Shown: positions 13,475 to 28,169, numbered from the stretch's first letter. The stretch is DNA of 64,000 nt from Artemia franciscana (GCF_032884065.1 NC_088883.1:27851355-27915354), one strand, 5' to 3'. Numbers and translations are program-made. Notes: a model not told the origin generated them from the sequence alone.

Positions 13475-13574
13475 NNNNNNNNNNNNNNNNNNNNNNNNNN
13501 NNNNNNNNNNNNNNNNNNNNNNNNNNNNNNNNNNNNNNNNNNNNNNNNNNNNNNNNNNNNNNNNNNNNNNNNNN
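13475..13574. other. assembly gap, 100 N
   Basis: Exactly 100 unknown bases, a conventional placeholder for a gap of unknown size. The sequence to its left is the end of the 9.03-kb segment and to its right its beginning, so the true distance is probably negative (the contigs overlap). The 60-residue ORF crossing the Ns is meaningless. Confidence 0.98.
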
Positions 13575-16500
13575 TTCCACGAACCTCAGCTATTCACAGG
13601 TCTGTAATTATAATTAAAGAGGAAAAAAGAGATGATAGTCTTATACTTCCGTTTTTAAAGATTCTTCTTTAATTCCATTGGCTTATTTTTGTATTGTCAA
13701 CCGTTTGAATTTTTTTTTTCCAATCACTCTCAGGGTTACCATCCGGTGAGTGAAAGAAACACTAAATTTTAGTGATTATTTGGTTGATTTAGTGATTTCC
13801 TTCAATAATCTAGTGATTTATGTGGTGATTTAGTGTTTTTTGTTAAGGCAATAAAAAAAAATAAAATAAAAATATGATAATATTTATAAATAATATATAC
13901 AAAATATAAATATAAAAATAATAATAATCTAGTGGTTTACTATAAATAGCAACGAAGACCACACTGCCTTTCCATCTCATACAAACACAACTTGGAAATA
14001 ATAGGGAATCATTTATCCTTTTTTTTTCATTTCACTGTCTTAAAAAAAGAACTTCCCTATTGTTTCTAAGTTGTGTTTGTGTGATTTATGTGCTGATTTA
14101 GTGTTTTTTTGTCAAGGCAATATAAAAATTTGACTATTCTATTAGGGATTTTTTATGATCATTCTATTCCTTAGCACGCTATTCCCTGGTATATCAGATA
14201 GCACCCTCCCCCCTTTTTTACCCGCTTCTGTCATTACTGTTATGCCAATTTTGAGCCAAAAAAAGAACGCAAAACCTTACCAGGTCTTTCGTATGAATTT
14301 CAAGCCAGTAATAACAAGAGCTAAGAGCTCATATGGCACTTGTGATGAGGTCGGAAGAGCCAGAGCTCACATGACATGAGCTCTTGAAAAATTCTAAGCA
14401 TCAATAGACTGATTTAAAAGGAAAATCAGAGGCTTAATGCCGGTCGGGATTTAAAATAAGAGCTCTGAGTCACGAGGTCCTTCTAAATATCAAAATTCAT
14501 AAAAATACCTCAATTTTTCTAACTTTTCCTCTCTCTTCAGCCCCCCAGATGGTCGAATCGGGGGAAGCGACTTTATCAAGTCAGTTTGTGCAGCTCCCTG
14601 ACACGCCTACCAATTTTCATCTAACTCCACCAAAGAGAGCGGATCCAGTCCGGTTACGTCAATCACGTATCTACAATATTTATGAGCATTTTACAAGATT
14701 TCCGGTTTTCCCTCTCTAACTCCCCCCAATGTCAAAAGACCTGGTCGGGATTTGAAATAAGAGCTCTGATACATGAGTTCCTTCTAAATATCAAATTTCA
14801 TTAAGATCTGGTCACCCGTTCTTAAGTTAAAAATACCTCAATTTTTCTATTTTATTCCAAATTAAAAACCCACAGCTCCCTCAAGAGAACGGATCCGTAC
14901 CAATTATGTCAATCTCGTATCTATAACTTGTACTTATTCTTCCCATCAAGTTTCATTCCGATCTCTCCACTCTAAGGGTTTTCCAAGATTTCTGTTTCCT
15001 CCCTCCAGCCCTCTATGTCCCCAGATCCGATTCGAATTGAAAATGGAGCATCTGAGACATAAGATTCTTCTATTATTCAAGTTTCATTAAGATCCGATCA
15101 CCATCCGTAAGATAACCTCGATTTTCACGTTTTTCGAGAATTCCGGTTTTTCCCTCCAACTCCCTTCAATGTCACCGGATCCGATCGAGATTTAAAATGA
15201 GATTTCTAAAGCACAAGATCTCAATTTTCAAATTTTCCAAGATATCAAATTTCATTAAGATCTGATCACCCGTTCGTAAGTTACAAATACCTCATTTTTC
15301 TTTTTTTTCGAATTACTCCCCCCCCAACTCCACCAAAGAGAGCGGATCCGATCCGGTTATGTCAGTCACCAATCTTGGACTTGTGTTTATTCTTTCCACC
15401 AAGTTTCATCCTGGTCTCTCCTCTTTAAGCGTTTTCCAAGATCCCCCCCCCCTAATGACACTGGATCCGGTCGGGATTTAAAATAAGAGATCTGAGTTTC
15501 GAGGTCCTTCTAAATATGAAATGTCATTAAGAAACGATCACTCTTTCGTAAGTCAAAAATACCTCATTTTTCTATTTTTTTAGTATTAACCCTCCCCCCA
15601 ACTCCCCCAAAGAGAACAGATCCGTTCTGGTTATGTCAATCCCGTATCCCGTATCTAGGTGAATCCCGTATATAGATTGATTTAAAAGGAAACTCAGAAG
15701 CTACTCATTTTTTCTTATTTTTCCTCTGCCTTCAGTCCCTCAGAAGGTTGAATCGAGGAAAATGGGTTTATAAAGTCAATTTGTGCAGGCCCTGAAGCGC
15801 CTGCCAATTTTCATCGTCCTAGCCCATCCAGAAGCACCAAACTCACCAAAGCACTGGACCCCCTAACTCCCCCAAAGAGACTGGATCCAGTCTGGTTACA
15901 TCGATCACGTATCTCCGACATTTGCTTACTCTACCCACCAGGTTTCATCCTAATCTCTCCACTCTAATGTTACCAGATCTGGAAAGATTTAAAATGAGAC
16001 TCAGAGACTTGAGCTCCTTCTGAATATCAAATTCTATTAGAATCTGGTCACCCGTTTTTGAGATAAAGATCCCTCGTTTTTTCTACTTTTTTCGAATTAA
16101 CACCTCTCCCCTAACTCCCCCACAAAGAGCGGATTCAGTCCGGTTATATCAATCACGCATTTAGGACTTGTGCTTATTCTTCCCACCAAGTTTCATCCCG
16201 ATCTCTCCGCTCTAAGCGTTTTCCAAGATTTCCCGTTTCCCCCTCCTACTCCCCCAATATCACCGGATACGGTCGGGATTTATAATAAGAGCTCTGAGAT
16301 ACGAGATACTTCTAAATATCCAATTCCAGCAAGATCCGATAACCCATTCGTAAGTTGAAAATATCTCATTATTTTCAATTTTGCCTCCCCCTCCAGCCCC
16401 CCAGATGGTCGAATCGGGGAAACCTCCGTTATGAAGTCAATTTTTGCAGGTCTCTGACAAGCCTACTAATTTTCATCGTCCTAGCACGTCCAGAAGCACC

Positions 16501-17162
16501 GAACTCGCCAGAGCAGGGGAAATCCCCCCAACTCCCCCAGAGAAAGTGGATCTGTTCCAATTATGACAAATCACTTATCTAGAACTTATGATTATTCTTC
16601 CCATCAAGTTTCATCCCAATCTCTCCACTCTAAGCGTTTTCCAAGATTTCCGGTTTTCAAGATTTCTGTTTTCACCCTCCAGTCCCCTATGTCTCCAGAT
16701 CCGATTCGAATTGAAAATAGAGCATTTGAGACAACAGATTTTCTTAGATATCAAGTTTCATTAAAATCAGAATACCCATTAGTAAGATAGAGATACCTCA
16801 ATTTTCACGTTTTCCAAGATTTCTAGTTTCCCCCTCCAACTCCCCCAAAGATCACCGGATCTGGTCGGGATTTAAAATAAGAGCTTGGAAGCACTAGATC
16901 CTTCTAAAGATCAAATTTCATTAATATCTGGTCATCTGTTCGTAAGTTACAAATACCTCATTTTTTCTGATTTTTCCGAATTACAAAGTGGACTTCCATT
17001 TTTCCAAATTGGACTTGTGCTTATTCTTTCCACCAAGTCTCATCCTGATCTTTCCACTTTAAGCGTTTTCCAATATTTCCGGTTCCCCCCAAACTCCCTC
17101 TAATTACACTGGATCCGGTCGAGATTTAAATAAGAGATCTGAGTTACTAGGTCCTTCTGACT

Positions 17163-17636
17163 ATAATATGAAAAAAACTTCGTTTTCTTAAAGAGTTAAA
17201 GAGGCTGCGTCCCAAAGTCGAACCTTAAAACGTACAGGAATTAGAAGAGGCAGTTGGGGGGCTGCCGCCCCCCAAACCCCCAGCTTTTAAAGACTCTTTT
17301 GTACAGGTTTTTTTTTTGGGGGGGGGGACTTCATTGTTACTAATTACTAGTTTCGGCGCAATGGTTCTCCTGTCCTCTTGTGTTTAACATTTTTCGAAGT
17401 TATTCCATTATTCATTCATTTCAATTTTTTGTTAATTAAAAGAGGGCCTTTCCGAAGCCAAGAGCTGGGGGTTAGCAAAAAAACAAAAAACCTGTACAAA
17501 AGAGTCTTTAAAAGCTGGGGGTTTGGGGGGCGGCAGCCCCCCAACTGCCTCTTCTAATTCCTGTACGTTTTAAGGTTCGACTTTGGGACGCAGCCTCTTT
17601 AACTCTTTAAGAAAACGAAGTTTTTTTCATATTATT
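17163..17636. repeat. foldback element (copy B allele)
   Basis: Same element as 8062-8532: inverted arms of about 150 bases carrying 'ctgcgtcccaaagtcg' and 'gtacaggaattagaagaggc' in mirror order. It differs from the other allele only in homopolymer lengths and single bases. Confidence 0.85.
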
Positions 17637-20387
17637 TCTGTACGTTTTTCTACAATCCATGGTGGATGTAATTTAATAATTCCTGTACTCCTCGTACAGG
17701 AATTAGGAGAGGAACTTGGGTGGCTGCCGCCCCCCCCCCCCGCTTTTAAATCATTGTATAAAATAGAAAAAAAATAGATAGAATTACCGAAATGTTTCTT
17801 TTGCTCATAAGAAGCTAATATTCTGTTATCTCTCAAATGATAAGCTGTCCAGGTGTTATCAAAATTTTTTCTGGAATGGAGCTGGATTTTTATGATGCTT
17901 GCAGTCATTCTCGCCGTGCCGAGCTGATTATTTTGATGTACTTGAATGTTGATATTCGTAACTTTTAAGAATTTCAAAAATTAACATGGGACTATTAGAC
18001 TATTAGGACTATAAGAAGACTATTAGGAGAGGCAAACCCCCCGCTTTTAAAGACTCTTTTGTACAGGTTTAATTTTTTTTCATATTAATTCTGTACGTTT
18101 TTCTACAATCCATGGTGGATGTAATTTAAAAATTCCTGTACTCCTCGTACAGGAATTAGGAGAGGAACCCCCTCCCCCGCATTTAAATCATTGTATAAAA
18201 TAGAAAAAAATAGATAGAATGACCGAAATGTTTCTTTTGCTCATAAGAAGCCAATATTCTGTTATCTCTCAAATGATAAGCTGTCCAGGTGTTATCAAAA
18301 TTTTTTATATGTTATATATTTGATGTTATATTTGATGTTATATGTTATATAAATATAACTTCTCAATAGCTTTTAAAAATTTCAAATTAACATGGGCTCT
18401 TATGGAGAGAAATCCGTTAATTAAATAGCTAATGGGTGGTTTCTGGAAAACAGGGAAGGAGTTATCAGATCAAGCTGAAATTTCGCGTATAAGCTCCTGG
18501 GCCGTAGGGGACCTTAACTTGTGAATTTCAGCCCGATCGGACAACGTTAAAAGGGGTGGGGGGGGGGGTTGGAGGATCGAAACTTTCGGGGGGTTAAGAT
18601 TTTCCTACGAAACTTTCATGGGCACTTACTCAGAGAATTCCGCATCGAATGAGTCTTCGTACACCCAGATCCGATGTCGGATGTGACCTGTAGGCGTCTA
18701 GGAAAAAAAAGTAAATGAATTTTAAGTGGCTATGCGTGGTTTCTGAAAAACAGGGAAGGAGTTATCGGATCAAGCTGAAATTTCGCGGATAAGCTCCTGG
18801 GCCGTAGGGGACCTTAACTTGTGAATTTCAGCCCGATCGGACAACGTTAAAAGGGGTGGGGGGGGGGGTGGAGGGTCGAAACTTTCGGGGGGTTAAGATT
18901 TTCCTACGAAACTTTCATGGGCACTTACTCGGAGAATTCCGCATCGAATGAGTCTTCGTACACCCAGGTCCGATGTCGGATGTGACCTGTAGGCGTCTAG
19001 GAAAAAAAAGTAAATGAATTTTAAGTGGCTATGCGTGGTTTCTGAAAAACAGAGAAGGAGTTATCGGATCAAGCTGAAATTTCGCGGATAAGCTCCTGGG
19101 CCCTAGGGGACCTTAACTTGTGAATTTCAGCCCGATCGGACAACGTTAAAGGGGGGCTTGGGTTGAAAGGTCGAAACTTTCGGCCAGATTTTCCCCATGA
19201 AGAAAAAGTTGGAGGGGGATGAAATTTTGCAGGTTTCTTAGTTGGAGCTCGGGCTACGAAATGCATCCCTCCCCATCCGTCTGCGACCGCTGGAACCGAA
19301 GATCGCTTAACATTGTCGTGTGTCGCCTCTTTATAGAGGCACGAGTGTGCCTCCTTAATGAAATTTCATTAAGATCCGACCCCTCCTTCGTAAGCTAAAA
19401 GTGCCACATTTTCTCTAACTTTTCAGAATTAATCCTCCCCCCAACTCCCCCAAAGAGAGTGGATTCAGTCCGGTTATGTCAATCACGCTTATTCCCCCCC
19501 CCCCCAAGTTTCATCCCGATCCTTCCACTCTAAGCTTTTTCCAAGATTTTAGGTTTCCCCCGCCGACTCCCCCTAATGTCACCGGATCCAGTCGGGATTT
19601 AAAATAAGAGCTCTGAGACACGATATCCTTCTACATATCAAATTTAATTAGGATCCGATCACCCCTTCGTAAGTTAAAAATATCTCATGTTTCTATTTTT
19701 TCAAATTAACCGTCCCCCACTCCCCTCCAGATGGTCAATCGGGGAAACGGTTATTTCTAATTTAACCTGGTCTGGTCCCTGATACGCCTCACAAATTTCA
19801 TCGTTCTAGCTTAATTACATATTTATATATAGAGGTGGTTAGGTTAGGTATTTGATAAAATGCACTCCACCCCCCTCCCCCTAATGTGCAAATATATAGT
19901 CTAAACTTTTGATAAAGCTAACGAAATAAAACAAACTAACTATGATGAAAATATAATACTTTAATAGAATGTTAATACTTTATACTTTATTAGAATCAAA
20001 TGAATAATGAACAAGTACCAAATATTTAATCAAAATGTACCTGCATCGTCGTTTTTTTCACGAAAGAACCTAACTTCACTTATTGAGTGTCTTCTGAATA
20101 ATACACAAGTACACATCTTTACTTGAGGGTGATGCAGGGCCTTTTAAATTCTTTTTGTTAAATTCTTGGGGGGGGGGCAAATCTTTGAAATTGTTTGTTC
20201 AGAAACTATTACCACTGAATGTTGAATAGTTTAGTAGCATTTAGTGTAGCTCCATTTTCAATCAGGAGGGGGGTTTTTGGTCTGCCTTTCCCACTTGCTG
20301 GTGGCAGATGTGTTGTATTATTCGTGATAATTCACCGCTGGATTCTTTCCATAATTATATAATGATAAATTTAATAATTTGTAATTA

Positions 20388-20522
<135 letters not shown>

Positions 20523-20574
20523 CATTACAATAATAATTTATAATTAACTTTAAGGTTAAAAAAAGTAAATTTAA

Positions 20575-21787
<1,213 letters not shown>

Positions 21788-22594
21788 TAATTTTATAATT
21801 TTATAATGCTAAATTGCATAATAATGCTGTAAATTTATTATCTCTACAAACTTTTACCATTGAGACTAATCGTAATCATAGCCACCATTCCTCAGCCAGC
21901 TTAAAATGGTAATTTTTTCCTACTTGACAGCTTTTACATATATTTTAAATTCAATATTTTTAATATTTTATATTTTAAATTAAATTAAATATAATTAAAT
22001 ATAATATAATATAATTAATATAATATAAATATAATTAATATAATATATAATATAATTAATATAATTAATATAATATAATTAAATATAATTAAATATAATA
22101 TTTTATATTTTAAATTAAATTAAATATAATTAAATATAATATAATATAATTAATATAATATAAATATAATTAATATAATATATAATATAATTAATATAAT
22201 TAATATAATATAATTAAATATAATTAAATATAATATTTTATATTTTAAATTAAATTAAATATAATTAAATATAATATAATATAATTAATATAATATAAAT
22301 ATAATTAATATAATATATAATATAATTAATATAATTAATATAATATAATTAAATATAATTAAATATAATTAAATATAATATTTTATATTTTAAATTAAAT
22401 TAAATATAATTAAATATAATATAATATAATTAATATAATATAAATATAATTAATATAATATATAATATAATTAATATAATTAATATAATATAATTAAATA
22501 TAATTAAATATAATTAAATATAATATTTTATATTTTAAATTAAATTGTTATTGTCTGAATTTACTAGGTTACAGCTACAGCTAATGTTGCAAAC

Positions 22595-23061
22595 ACGATA
22601 AAACTCCAAAAGTACAACTAATTGTTAGGTGACTTCAATAACCACGGTGAAGTTATAATCTTGAAAATATAAACTTCAAATGAAGTTATAACTTCAGTAG
22701 CCACGGTGAAGTTAATTCTCAGCATAAGGTTTAGTCATTAATTTTCCGTGTTAACTTTCTTTGTCACTTGACGAAATTATGTTTGCTCTTCTATCTTACA
22801 AGATAAAAATAGTGAAATCAGTCCAGAACTTGTTCTTGTCGCTTTCACTACTATTAAAAATGCAAAACAGATTTTTTTCGATATTTGCATATTTTTATTA
22901 TGATAACACTTTTACTCATACTACTAATATGGTGAAACAACTTTCGCTTCATCGAAGTTTTATAGTTTGCTACATGCACAAATACAGGCAAATTAACATG
23001 GATATTGTTTAGGAGAGGGAATTCATAATCAAGGGAGGGGGTATGAATTCAAAAGTGCTCA
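22595..23061. other. short non-repeated AT-rich stretch
   Basis: 'ggtgacttcaataaccacgg' and 'aacttcagtagccacgg' form an imperfect direct repeat with 'gtgaagtta' (22630-22715). An 83-residue ORF (22761-23012) has no recognisable motif. No gene is called. Confidence 0.4.
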
Positions 23062-23350
23062 AGAGCAGGTGAATTTACAAAAGAAGTAAGTAGGAGACAC
23101 TGCCATCGCTTCGAATATCCTACCGTGGCTTCGTTAATTTGAGGCCGAATGAAAATCAGGTTATCCCTAAATAAGGTGGTAAAAGATCATAAGGAAGATT
23201 GAAAGGAAGTTTAAGGGTTTCATGGGAGGGTGTAAAGAGTAAAGCATTGGATATAGTCTATTGGGATGGAGGAGGAGCGTGTATAGGCGGGTTTGTTTTG
23301 GGATGGAGGAGGAGTTGGCGTCAGGCGGGTTTACGCTGGAATTAGTTGAT
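23062..23350 (+). pseudogene. 3'-end fragment of an RTE-like LINE
   Basis: The first ~180 bases match 1184-1363. The continuation translates in mixed frames to a 'SWEGVKSKALD' stretch and twice to a 'GWRRS'-like end (23255-23330), like the extreme C-terminus of the RTE-like protein at 2085-2200 ('SWGGVKREALNRLGWRRSV'). Only the last few dozen residues and the 3' tail remain, and the frame is broken. The second 'gggatggaggaggag' word shows a small internal duplication. Confidence 0.5.
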
Positions 23351-25634
23351 AGCAGAAATAGCGGTAATAGAAAATTGAAGGTAAGCACACAATATTGGGG
23401 AGCAGGGGGTGAGATTTGCTATAGGACAAGGGGGGGATCAACTTCCACCATATCCAGGTCCATCGGCTGAAATTTAGCGTCCTTAGAACATCTTACTAAA
23501 ACTGACATAGGCTTTCATAATTCAAGCATCCACAGAAACAGGTCAGTTTTCTTTAGTAACCTTTGCTTGTATGGTGCTATATGGCTCATTTTTTATTTTT
23601 CACTTGACTTTGAAAATCAGCTCAAATTCAGATCTAACTTCCCTCCCCCTCCAGAATTTTGACAAAATTACACTCTTCGCTTGGGAGGACATGTGAGCAT
23701 GAAGGCCTGTCCTTCGTACCTACCTGTTAAAATTAAAATTGTTTTAAGCAGGTTCATTTCTATAACAACTTGAAACAACTTATACGCTCGTTTTCACAAT
23801 CTTTCATTACACTTAAACTGTAAGAATAATAAATATACTGTATTACAAGGCAAAATAAGTGTTTGCGGTCCTAGCGTGTTCTCCTTTTTTTTAAACATTT
23901 TAGGAAAAATTTGGAAATTTTATTGAATATTGCAATCTAAAATTCCTTCAAATTTTGTTTTTTAAAATATTGTCTAAAGGAAAACCCCGTTTTTGTGTTT
24001 GAATCTAAAAAAATACTTGTACATACAGCTTAATTATTCCTTGTTTTTTCTATCGAAATTTTGGATTTTTTAGTTGCCGCAAATTGAAGCAAAACAAATT
24101 GTTCTCCCCCCCCATTTTTTTGTTATATTCGTGACCATTAGAAAAGCCGCAAGCTTTTCTCCCACCTTGCGAAAATTTGACATTTTCTGCTTACGATATG
24201 AGTACGCAAAGACTGTGTTTTGGTCTATTTAGGTTTTAGACAGAATTTTAATCGTGTATTAACATGGCTAGAATTTTACTTTTGGAAAAATATCGCTCAT
24301 GTTGGTGTGAAGGAGGGGTTGAATCGTAAAAAATGTCTTTATATATTTCTTTATAGCCATAATATTATAGAATGGGCAAATATTGTACGTATTTTTTCAG
24401 AACCAGGGGGGGGGGTGTTTGACCTCTAAATAATAATTTAATTTCAAGAAGCAAATTTTATTAGGACTGACCTGAGTTAATTCATTGACCACTAAAAATA
24501 ATTCGTAGTATCGGTGAAGTATACCAAGAAAAGCTTATGTGTGTGTGTGTGTTTGATAATGTGTTGGGTTGGAACCTTCTCAAGCCCAAAAATGACTATC
24601 GTAACTTCTCTTTAACCCATCCTTCCTCCTGAAATGAGCTTTGGGTGTCTAAAATCAGGACACTAAAGCCTCTCTCCCTAAAAGACCCCATTGTTCCCGG
24701 ACCTTGTTTTTTTTTATAAGGCCAACATTAGATGATATTTGATTTGATATTCGATGTTTTGATCCAATGATATTCAGCTTAATACTTGTTTGAAGAGGGT
24801 GTTTACGAGAATACGTAAAAAAAAAAAAAACACATTTATCGTTATATCCATACTTTTTTTTTAAATTGGCTGAATTTATTATTGACAAATGACCGACCTA
24901 AAAGCTATTGAAAGACAAAGAAAACAAAAATAAAATATCCCCACCCCCTTGATCCTTCTTAGGTCTATGATAAGTTGTAATATTTTTACTTTGGTGATTT
25001 CAAACTATGAACTTTTTTGGACAGTACAACACTTAATCGGTGTTGTCACGTTGAGCCATTAAAATAAAAAAGTAATCCAGTAAATCCAGTAATCCAGTTA
25101 AATCTGACAAATCGTTTCGTTCCTAATAAATTAAACATAAGCAATCTGCTGGTTCTCAAGTATAACCAAACTGTTCTTAGCTGTTTGGTATCACATGTTT
25201 TAGCTCACTTTTCGCTAATTTTTTGCCCGTGTTTCTTCTCTTTTTGAATCTAGAGCTCGCTAAAGCCGGAAACTGCATATGGACAGGGGCGAATATCCAG
25301 AATTTTTAGGGCGAGGGGTGAGAGGGGTCCATATCCGGATTGTCAAGGGGCATTGGGTATATAATAATTCCCCCCGGAATTGGGGAGGGACTCCCCCCTC
25401 CCCCAAAAGACGCCCCCGCATATGGAGGTCTTTTTATTACAAGTTGAGTTTCAAACTCTATTAATTTTATTATTTTAATTTTATTATTTTATCTATTATT
25501 TTCATATTTTTCCACTTATGCAATTCAAACAATTAGAATTTCACTGTCCCTGATATTTCAATGAATTTGAAGTTACGATATTTAACACTAGAACATAAAA
25601 TTGTTTTGAGACATATGAAGAAAACGGTATTTGT
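23351..25634. other. AT-rich intergenic DNA, no supported gene
   Basis: 23470-23660 resembles 1380-1545 ('aagcatcca.agaaacaggtcagttttctttagta'), so the repeat at 23062 extends loosely here. A (TG)n run lies at 24540. 25280-25430 has 'gaatatccagaa', 'catatccgga' and G/C runs typical of the dispersed repeats. ORFs at 24220-24429, 24655-24888 and 25279-25464 lack protein-like features. Confidence 0.45.
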
Positions 25635-25750
25635 ACAGGGTTGCCAAGTTTATAGTGATTATTGGTTGATTTAGTGATTTTCTTCAAAAATTTAGTGATT
25701 AATGTGCGGATTTAATGTTGTTTTTGTTTAGGCAATACAAAAATAACTAG
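25635..25750. repeat. fragment of the 'tgatttagtgatt' MITE-like repeat
   Basis: Opens 'cagggttgccaag' and contains 'gattattggttgatttagtg' and 'tttaggcaatac', matching 4600-4730 with moderate divergence. No coding content. Confidence 0.5.
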
Positions 25751-25827
25751 AAATACTGACAAATCACTAGGCTGTCCTGTATTTAAGACCAAAGAATACT
25801 ACCCCATACGTAAAAATTAATTTAGTT

Positions 25828-25833
25828 TTTATT
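25828..25833 (-). promoter_or_regulatory. AATAAA polyadenylation signal for the candidate exon
   Basis: The plus strand reads tttatt, so the minus strand reads AATAAA, 55 bases past the stop codon of the candidate terminal exon at 25889-26053. The spacing is reasonable for a short 3' UTR. In AT-rich DNA this hexamer is common by chance, so it supports the exon only weakly. Confidence 0.3.
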
Positions 25834-25888
25834 TAATAAATACGAATATTACAAAGAAAAGAAACTCCGAAAAACAGGGTAAAAAAAA

Positions 25889-26053
25889 TTATGCAGTAAT
25901 TTTGAGAAATTTTTTCATCATTTCATCTGAGAGCATCTGCACCTCCTTTGAATCTTCCATATAGTCCTTAGGTGGCTCTGTAGGTTTTCTGGGGCTTGAC
26001 ATTTTTGGCCTTGGGATTCGGAGACGTTGAACCTCAGAATAGTTTTGAACTGC
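25889..26053 (-). CDS. candidate terminal exon of an unidentified host gene
   Basis: On the minus strand, 'atggcatcttctag' (an AG acceptor, with a 'cttaac' branch-point-like word about 20 bases upstream) is followed by an open frame of 54 codons from 26053, ending in TAA at 25891-25889. The frame is closed by an in-frame TAG exactly at the acceptor, as expected for a spliced exon. The peptide is protein-like: basic and proline-rich 'RIPRPKMSSPRKPTEPPKDY', then acidic and amphipathic 'MEDSKEVQML' and 'SDEMMKKFLKITA'. There are no cysteines. I do not recognise the family. An AATAAA follows the stop. No convincing upstream exon was found nearby, so this could be a retained exon, a pseudogene piece or chance. 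Confidence 0.35.
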   Translation of the reverse strand, partial: AVQNYSEVQRLRIPRPKMSSPRKPTEPPKDYMEDSKEVQMLSDEMMKKFLKITA

Positions 26054-26350
26054 CTAGAAGATGCCATAGAGTTAAGAAACATATCCACAACACTATCCTA
26101 AGAGCCTTAGAGGCATTAATTACATATAAAAACTTCCCAAAAGCCCAATTTTACACTTGTAAGTATGACAAATAAACTATATTTATGTTTGTGAGCCAAT
26201 AAACCGACACACAAAAGAAAAAAGCCCTATTTGAACTGATTTAGTAATGTTCCTATGGATTTTTCACCCAGAGAAGCTTATGCATAAGATGAGGAGAGCA
26301 TATTCTGCCTTGTCTTTAATCCTGCATAAGATTAAACAAAAAAACAAGTC

Positions 26351-26606
26351 TTTTAACTGCAAATAAGGAGCGACATTAAACTTAAAACGAACAGAAAATT
26401 ATTCAATTTACGAAAGGGGTTGTCCCCTCCGCAACGCCTCACTCTTTACGTTAAATTTTGACTCTGTCACAACTCTACTTTTAAAAACAATAAAAAAAAA
26501 CTTTAGCGTAAAGAGCGAGGCGTTGCGGAAGAGACAACCCCTTTTTTATACTGAATAATTTCTGTTCGTTTTAAGTTTTAATATCACTCCTTATTTGTAG
26601 TTAAAA
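26351..26606. repeat. foldback element of the 'tttacgctaaag' family
   Basis: Left arm from 26351: 'ttttaactgcaaataaggag', 'cgacattaaacttaaaacg', 'gaacagaaa', 'aaggggttgtcccctccgca', 'acgcctcactctttacg'. The right arm mirrors it and ends near 26606. Arms of about 105 bases flank a ~45-base centre. Related foldbacks are at 33488-33748, 34150-34400, 37936-38130 and 47477-47693. All share the terminal words 'aaggagcgacattaaaactt' and 'aaacgaacagaaatta', so this is one MITE/foldback family. Confidence 0.8.
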
Positions 26607-26999
26607 AAAAGTTTTTTTTAAATATAATTTCTGAACGTTTTTGAATGAATACATGTTTCGATTTAGGCTCACCACACATGAATAATTAAAACGAAATTTT
26701 CATATTAATTTTTTTTTGCTAAATGGCTTTCTCATAGCTGTGATCAAATGATTTTGATAAAAAAAGGGGTGGGCAAGGAAGCCTAGTTGCCCTTTAATTT
26801 TTCGCTACTTAAAAATGCAACTAGATTTTTTATTTCTTGTACGAACGTTTTTGGTAGTAATAAGCATACGTTCCGAATAAACTTATTTAACGAACTTCTA
26901 TATTCGTGTATTTTTATTACGTATAAAAGGAAATTTGCCCCCTCGTCAATACCTCGCTCTGTACACTAAAGCTTGAATTTTATCCCAAATCTTTAAGAA

Positions 27000-27870
27000 T
27001 GACACCTGAATCACAAAGGCCGTAGAATAAATAGTTGAAATTATTAAAAATACTTTAGCGTAAAGAACAAGGTATTGCGGAGAAGACGAACCCCCTTATA
27101 AACGTAATATTTTATGTTCGTTTTAAGTTTTAATACTACTCATTACTTCCAGGAGAGAAATTTCTTTTATTTAGTTTCTCATTGTTTTTTTTTTTATTCT
27201 AGAAAATCCTGTGCCCTCTTCATGGACACTCTCTTTCCTCATGATAAATTCCTCCATAGAAAGATCCTCCTACGTAATCCCCGACCCACTCCCACCCCAA
27301 CACGAAAAAATCTCCCTGAAAACGTCTGTAGACTTCACAATAACCATTATTATATGTAAACAATGGTCAAAGTTTGTAACTTGCAGCCCCTCCCCCGGGG
27401 CCTGTGCACTTAAAAGGACACTAGAAATTTTAATTTCCCTTAGAATGAGCCCTCTCGCAACATTCTAGGACCATTTGGTCGGTACGATCATCCCTGAAAA
27501 AAAAAACAAATAAACACGCATCCATAATCCGGCTCCGGGCAAAAATACAAAGTTCCACATTTTTAGATATACTAGATTGAAACTTTAACAAAAGGATTCT
27601 CTGATACACTGAATCTGATGGTGTGATTTTCTTTAGGATTCTATGACATTTAGGGGGTGTTTCCGCCTATTTTCTTAAATAAAGCAAATTTTCTCAGGCT
27701 CGTAACATTTGATAGGTAATACTAAACTTGATTAAACTTATATATTTAAAATCAGCATTAAAATTTGATTCTTTTGATGTAACTATTGGTATCAAAAATC
27801 CGTTTGTTAGAGTTGTGGTTACTATTGAGCCGGGTCAATCCTTACTACAGTTCGTTACCACGAATTGTTT
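27000..27870 (-). repeat. inverted copy of a ~1-kb dispersed repeat
   Basis: Read on the minus strand from 27864 it follows the plus-strand order of 46110-47060: 'cgtggtaacgaactg', 'agtaaggattgacccggctc', 'ctcaatagtaacc', 'tcaaaagaatc', 'gagcctgagaaaatttgc', 'aatcacaccatcagattcag', 'ggatgcgtgtttatttg', 'aatgttgcgagagggctcat', then a foldback-family arm at 27040-27150. The ORFs at 27114-27468 and 27728-28168 are readings through this repeat and are not genes. No transposase is visible, so it is a non-autonomous element of unknown class. Confidence 0.65.
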
Positions 27871-27929
27871 GATCATTATAGGTGACCTCTCCATACCTTC
27901 CTTCATTAATCTCCGTATAAATAGATATA

Positions 27930-28100
27930 AGGTGAGTCGAAATGCAGGGGGCGTCGTTTGGAGGAATGGGGAGCAAGGGGGACAGTTGCCCCCCAATATT
28001 GTGAAGAAGAAAATTATCATATATCCCATGCCCCTTGAATATCCGTATACTGACCCCTCTTGCTCCCCCTCAATAAAAATGCTGGAGATTCGCCCCTATC
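27930..28100. repeat. dispersed repeat shared with 44080-44280
   Basis: Shares 'cagttgccccccaata' or 'cggttgccccccc', 'atatatcccatgcc', 'gacccctc' and 'aaaaatgctggag' or 'aaaatactggag' with 44080-44280, in the same order and orientation. Non-coding. Confidence 0.5.
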
Positions 28101-28169
28101 GAAAGGACAACGCCTTTCTTTTTTCCGAGCTAATCTCCATTTCGAACCTCAACCGGTTTTTGCTCTAAT

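Noticed and set aside
13425-13607. 60-residue ORF spanning the N gap
   Set aside because: Most of its residues are unknown; an artefact of the gap.
26267-26329. Possible upstream exon (minus strand) for the candidate exon at 25889-26053, with an AG before it and GGgtga after it
   Set aside because: Weak acceptor, only about 20 codons, phase does not fit the favoured frame of the terminal exon, and it overlaps a small inverted repeat.
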